Shown piece by piece: positions 7,101-8,630 of a stretch of 8,630 nucleotides of DNA. The DNA lies in assembly GCA_007130355.1 (NCBI GenBank), contig SLSQ01000042.1:1-8630 (forward strand). The letters are read 5' to 3'. The notes under the pieces are model-generated. The model searched no databases, was not told where the DNA came from, and saw nothing but the letters and a program-made list of their open reading frames with translations. The number at the start of each line of letters is the position of its first letter. Position 1 is the first letter of the stretch. Both the position numbers and the translations under genes were made by a program. The DNA comes from Trueperaceae bacterium (lineage in GTDB: Bacteria > Deinococcota > Deinococci > Deinococcales > Trueperaceae).

Positions 7101-7829
7101 CGCGTCGCCTTCGTCGAGGCGTTCCGCCGGCACGGGATCGGCCCGGCGGCCGACCCGGCGGTCGACCCGGCGGTCGGCTTGGAGGCCCCGGCCGGACCGC
7201 ACGATCCGCCCGGCGGTCCGCGCACGATGTCGGTCGACACCCTCCGCTGGCAGGGACTCGAGCGGCTGCAGCTCTCCGCCGAACGCCGAGCGGCCGTGAC
7301 GGGCGCCCTCGACCGGCTCGCGCGACGGCTGCGCGACTACGCCGACGCGTCCCTGTACGAGGAGGACCGGAAGGAGTTGTTCCTGCTCGGTCGGCGCGCC
7401 GCCCGCGAGGTGCACGAGCTCCTGACGACGGAGTTCGCCGCCGTGCCCGACCTCGCCGCCGCCCTCGGCCTCGATCCGGAGCGGCCGTTCGAGGTGCCCG
7501 CGGTCCGCGCGGCGTTGCGGGAACGTCCGGACGGCCGCCCCGCGCCGCAGGCGATCCTCCTCCTCACGCAGTCGGTGACGCGCCGCAAGGACCGGGCGCG
7601 CGGCACGCCCCGGCACGCCTTCCGTGGCGGCGCGACGGTGATCATCGACCTGACCGTGCCGGAGGTGCGCACCTGCATCGTCAAGAACGTGCGCAGCGAG
7701 CGGCGCATGGAGCGGACCGCCCGCTTCCTGCGCGCCTCGGCGGCCGATCCGCTGCGGGCGCTGTACCTGACGCCAGACCCGGACCGGCCGTTCGCGGTGG
7801 TGCACGACCTGGCGCGTTCGGGCGCGTGA
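4128..7829 (+). CDS. Dual protease: subtilisin-like (S8) plus thermolysin-like gluzincin metallopeptidase
   Basis: 1233 residues with two complete protease domains. Residues 12-93 resemble a subtilase prodomain, ending in FVEPDLANE. The S8 domain spans about 140-470: Asp172 (IAHLDTG), His219 (SGHGTGT), oxyanion Asn329 (AAAGNN) and Ser409 (GTSAATP). Residues 470-560 are helical, followed by a Pro/Ala/Arg-rich linker (565-600). Residues 600-1000 form the second protease: YLEVDDVD and NPQFHQQMTYAVAM lead to HELTH (His778, Glu779, His782), the third zinc ligand Glu805 in HEAFADVV, and His886 in PHARGAVLVAAVFDAF as the likely proton donor. Residues 1034-1233 form a further domain, with GGATVIIDL and VRTCIVKNV near the end, that I do not recognise. 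No signal peptide or membrane segment is visible, so the protein is probably cytoplasmic or leaves the cell by an unusual route. Two short in-frame repeats sit in linkers. It lies between an orphan antitoxin and a nucleotidyltransferase pair. Substrates unknown; activation of one protease by the other is possible but inferred. Confidence 0.92.
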   Translation: MPDAPRPRAHDRRVIVKLRPGGSLRAAEARADLRPLAGDPGALDLAGAPAWYLADLPDGAEHPWDLAHARVADQLGLAPDDVLFVEPDLANEIYPDPTAPPPDGRPPGTPAGPWAAAAPVGEACDPVPQDGSGGKALGPEPLWHLGPNFSQLAGARAAVASTEPRVRIAHLDTGYQPAHATTPRHVARRLERSFVPGDAHRDRATDPNRPVFLLDASGHGTGTLSLLAGRGVPELGAGDRGAGDRGMNDRDARGSDLGGAPDAEVVPLRIADRVVLFYSSAFAEALSYAVRVGCDVASLSMGGLPSRVWRETVDDAYLNGLFLVAAAGNNFAGLPTRHVVYPARYGRVIAACGAMADGSPYDGLRGLAMQGNHGPASVMDSALAAYTPNVPWARFGCHDLARHDGQGTSAATPQIAAAAALWLERYKHDLPRDWRRVEAVRHALFTSARAGGSDALGRGIVRAQAALAVRPRLDLPRTPSDPDTFPFLRLLTGLGIDAPSPREAMFDLELVQRWTVDPRLQERIPDPHAATSVPSDTLREAMEILIEDDGVSRALRRHLAARYPTVVGRPPPAPSRASGAATPRAAAPLRDPDPDRRVPPYRRLRVYTHDPGFATRLDTAGVAETTLRVRWEPLEPGPIGAYLEVDDVDASGLRHAPVDLDHPHLLAQDGWAPSEGNPQFHQQMTYAVAMTTIARFEAALGRPVLWRPRAVRANARDERAYVPRLTLRPHGLAHANAHYRPSDVSVAFGSFDASDAAPGVVVPGARVHACLSHGIIAHELTHAVVDGMNPAWAEPSNPDVLALHEAFADVVALMQQLMVPDLLAHELARSGGDLESETTLGALAVRLGHASGRGGPLRDAIGTIRDGVWTRRAPDPTALTRLVSPHARGAVLVAAVFDAFLAVYRQRTADLFRIARAGDGRVGDGRAADGDLHPDLVGRLAGEATTAARHVQTMCIRALDYLPPVDPTFFEYLRALISADVDLVRDDRYDYRVAFVEAFRRHGIGPAADPAVDPAVGLEAPAGPHDPPGGPRTMSVDTLRWQGLERLQLSAERRAAVTGALDRLARRLRDYADASLYEEDRKELFLLGRRAAREVHELLTTEFAAVPDLAAALGLDPERPFEVPAVRAALRERPDGRPAPQAILLLTQSVTRRKDRARGTPRHAFRGGATVIIDLTVPEVRTCIVKNVRSERRMERTARFLRASAADPLRALYLTPDPDRPFAVVHDLARSGA
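4833..4877 (+). repeat. 15-nt tandem repeat (3 copies) in the S8 domain
   Basis: Three 15-nt units encode GAGDR, GAGDR and GMNDR (residues 236-250). They lie in an insert after the catalytic His helix and before the strand DAEVVPLRI, a surface-loop position. The third unit has diverged. Confidence 0.85.
7140..7175 (+). repeat. 12-nt tandem repeat in the linker before the C-terminal domain
   Basis: Two exact copies of GACCCGGCGGTC (7152-7175) follow a degenerate copy (7140-7151), encoding GPAA, DPAV, DPAV. They sit in a Pro/Gly/Ala-rich linker (residues 1004-1032) between the metalloprotease and the C-terminal domain. Confidence 0.85.
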
Positions 7830-7849
7830 GGCGGAGGCCTCAGCGAACG
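7815..7849 (+). terminator. Two-part inverted repeat around the protease stop codon, possible terminator
   Basis: The inner stem TGAGGC / GCCTCA (7827-7832 with 7837-7842, loop GGAG) contains the stop codon TGA. An outer stem CGTTCG / CGAACG (7815-7820 with 7844-7849) flanks it, separated by a 6/1-nt bulge. No T-run follows. It may end or stabilise the protease transcript. Confidence 0.4.
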
Positions 7850-7869
7850 GGCGTGGCCGTCGCGAACGG
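7843..7869 (+). repeat. Direct repeat GCGAACGG x2, possible operator
   Basis: GCGAACGG occurs at 7843-7850 and at 7862-7869, 19 bp apart, and the second copy touches the TAGAAT element at 7870. A protein binding both copies would cover the promoter region of the next gene. Chance is possible in such GC-rich DNA. Confidence 0.35.
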
Positions 7870-7875
7870 TAGAAT
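7870..7875 (+). promoter_or_regulatory. -10 element TAGAAT just before GTG 7881
   Basis: TAGAAT matches the TATAAT consensus at five of six positions, in otherwise GC-rich DNA, and lies 5 nt before GTG 7881. Only GAGG could serve as a ribosome-binding site and it is too close, so a leaderless message is likely. A -35 box is not recognisable. Confidence 0.5.
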
Positions 7876-7880
7876 GAGGC

Positions 7881-8072
7881 GTGGTCATCGAAGAACGCTA
7901 CGGCCGACTCGGGGAGCAGGACGACTTCGATCGTGCCTTTTGGGCCAAGCAGCCACCGGAGGTCGTGTTCGACGCAGCGTACGGGATGATCAAGGACTAC
8001 CTGCTTCTGAGGGAAGGCCGTGCTGACGAGCCCCGACTTCAAAGAACTGTTGAAACTTTTCGCCGCCCATGA
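7881..8072 (+). CDS. Small protein paired with the downstream nucleotidyltransferase
   Basis: 63 residues, soluble and helical. Its core FDRAFWAKQPPEVVFDAAYG (16-35) and its end RLQRTVETFRR (52-62) match a pattern I know from short conserved proteins found directly upstream of DUF6036-type nucleotidyltransferases; there the consensus reads roughly FW--Q-PE--F-A-W-MV followed by a helix and RLQR-VE-F-R. That recollection is not checked here. The start is GTG 7881, preceded at 5 nt by TAGAAT. The gene overlaps the next by 53 bp in a different frame, so the two are co-expressed and their products probably interact. It could be an antitoxin that restrains the nucleotidyltransferase, or a subunit or adapter; no DNA-binding motif is visible. 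Confidence 0.78.
   Translation: MVIEERYGRLGEQDDFDRAFWAKQPPEVVFDAAYGMIKDYLLLREGRADEPRLQRTVETFRRP
8009..8017 (+). promoter_or_regulatory. Shine-Dalgarno for GTG 8020, inside the upstream gene
   Basis: GAGGGAAGG lies within the coding sequence of the small protein, a few nucleotides before GTG 8020. It supports that start and a long 53-bp overlap with coupled translation. Confidence 0.55.
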
Positions 8073-8469
8073 CGTCCGATACCTGATCATCGGCGGGTAC
8101 GCGGTCATGCGGCACGCCGAGCCGAGGTTCACGAAGGACTTGGACGTGCTCATCGCCGTGGACGACGAGAACGCCTCTGCCGTGTACGAGGCGTTGCGCG
8201 CGTTCGGCGCTCCGCTCGAAGGACTCACGCCCGCGGACTTCGCTTCCGAGGGTTCCTACTATCAGATGGGCGTGCCACCCATGCGTGTCGACGTGATGAT
8301 GGACGTCCCCGGCATCGGCTTCGGAGAAGCCTGGAAGAGGCGGGACACGATCGACCTCGCGGGCGTTCCCGTCCACTTCATCGGAAAACAGGATCTCATT
8401 CGCGCAAAAAGGGCGTCCGGACGCCCCCAAGACCTGCTCGACGTCGCAGCGCTCGAAGCTGGCACGTGA
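8020..8469 (+). CDS. Nucleotidyltransferase, DUF6036 / AbiEii-like (Pol-beta superfamily)
   Basis: 149 residues. The Pol-beta nucleotidyltransferase core is clear: YLIIGGYAVM (21-30) with the GG loop, TKDLDV (38-43) with metal-binding Asp40 and Asp42, and PPMRVDVMMD (86-95), where Asp91 is the third carboxylate. GKQDLIRAKRASGRPQDLLD (122-141) is the usual C-terminal helix of these proteins. Family members transfer a nucleotide to a protein or RNA and include toxins such as AbiEii and antitoxins such as MntA; which role applies here is open. No HEPN partner is adjacent. The start is GTG 8020, preferred because it begins the typical MLTSPDFKELL helix and has a ribosome-binding site. The gene is visibly richer in A/T than the protease gene, suggesting separate origin. 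Its 3' end holds a palindrome that could terminate minus-strand transcription. Confidence 0.9.
   Translation: MLTSPDFKELLKLFAAHDVRYLIIGGYAVMRHAEPRFTKDLDVLIAVDDENASAVYEALRAFGAPLEGLTPADFASEGSYYQMGVPPMRVDVMMDVPGIGFGEAWKRRDTIDLAGVPVHFIGKQDLIRAKRASGRPQDLLDVAALEAGT
8406..8426 (-). terminator. Intrinsic-type terminator for the convergent minus-strand gene, inside the nucleotidyltransferase gene
   Basis: On the minus strand the perfect 16-nt palindrome GGGCGTCCGGACGCCC (8411-8426) is followed by TTTTT (8410-8406). Read as RNA, this gives a 6-bp GC stem with a CCGG loop and a short U-tract, the form of a rho-independent terminator. It lies 136 nt past the stop of the minus-strand gene. The plus-strand sequence encodes the family motif KRASGRPQ, so coding constraint may explain part of it. 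Confidence 0.4.
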
Positions 8470-8476
8470 TCGTTCA

Positions 8477-8496
8477 GCGGCGGAGCGTTCCGTCGC
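8477..8496 (+). terminator. Hairpin 7 nt after the nucleotidyltransferase stop, possible terminator
   Basis: GCGGCGGA, loop GCGT, TCCGTCGC: eight pairs including one G-U, directly downstream of the stop. No T-run follows, as with the other plus-strand hairpins in the window. Being nearly symmetrical, it could also act on transcripts from the minus strand. Confidence 0.4.
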
Positions 8497-8561
8497 GCCA
8501 GGACTCCTTACGTCTCGCTGCGCACCGACCACGACGAGGCTCCCCACGTCGATCGCGATCG

Positions 8562-8630
8562 TCACGAACGCTCGTCGCGAAGCGCTTCGCGCGTCGCCTC
8601 GACCCGGTCCATCGTGACCTGCACGTCGGC
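8562..8630 (-). CDS. C-terminal end of a convergent gene of unknown function (partial)
   Basis: Reading the minus strand from the window edge gives 22 residues, ADVQVTMDRVEATREALRDE then RS, and a TGA (8564-8562). The peptide is an amphipathic, charged helix with regular hydrophobic spacing, as at the end of a coiled-coil or helical protein, rather than random Arg-rich shadow sequence. The rest of the gene is outside the window, so neither start nor family can be given. The chance that this is not a gene is real. Confidence 0.45.
   Translation of the reverse strand, partial: ADVQVTMDRVEATREALRDERS

Noticed and set aside
4038..8228. Minus-strand open frame of 1396 codons covering the whole protease gene and more
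   Set aside because: Its product is Arg/Gly/Val-rich without domains, and it lies antisense to a gene with two intact catalytic sites. Absence of stops in that frame is expected in DNA of such high GC content.
1..8630. CRISPR array, insertion sequence, tRNA or rRNA
   Set aside because: No regularly spaced repeats, transposase motifs, terminal inverted repeats or RNA gene signatures were seen.

Overview
The window is very GC-rich bacterial DNA. The C-terminal tail of a Tyr-rich polysaccharide tyrosine kinase at the left edge, and -10-like hexamers placed 5-6 nt before several start codons (a leaderless arrangement common in Deinococcota), make a Deinococcota/Trueperales-type host plausible. 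This is an inference; an actinobacterium or another high-GC phylum cannot be excluded without a search.

Layout, left to right. (1) Positions 2-202: the end of a BY-kinase/Wzz-type exopolysaccharide gene, plus strand. (2) Positions 370-3541: a tightly coupled three-gene operon with 4-bp overlaps. It encodes a small helical protein resembling HEPN proteins, a ParA/MinD-like ATPase whose Walker A lysine is replaced by arginine (KGGVGRST), and a STAND/Sll1717-like P-loop ATPase. A hairpin follows 22 nt after the last stop. (3) Positions 3637-3861: an AbrB/VapB-type antitoxin whose toxin is missing; the next ~200 nt may hold VapC debris. (4) Positions 4128-7829: a 1233-residue protein joining a complete subtilisin-like (S8) protease to a complete thermolysin-like (gluzincin, HExxH...E) metalloprotease, with an unrecognised C-terminal domain and no visible export signal. 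(5) Positions 7881-8469: a 63-residue small protein overlapping a DUF6036/AbiEii-like nucleotidyltransferase by 53 bp, probably a toxin-antitoxin-like pair. (6) Positions 8562-8630: the tail of a convergent minus-strand gene.

Most of the window looks like accessory, conflict-type DNA beside an exopolysaccharide locus. The best candidates for an undescribed system are the HEPN-like/ParA-like/STAND-like ATPase operon and the double-protease protein. The nucleotidyltransferase module and the three-gene operon are visibly less GC-rich than the protease gene on sampled lines, consistent with separate acquisition. No function in defence is shown by the sequence itself; that reading rests on domain types and gene arrangement.
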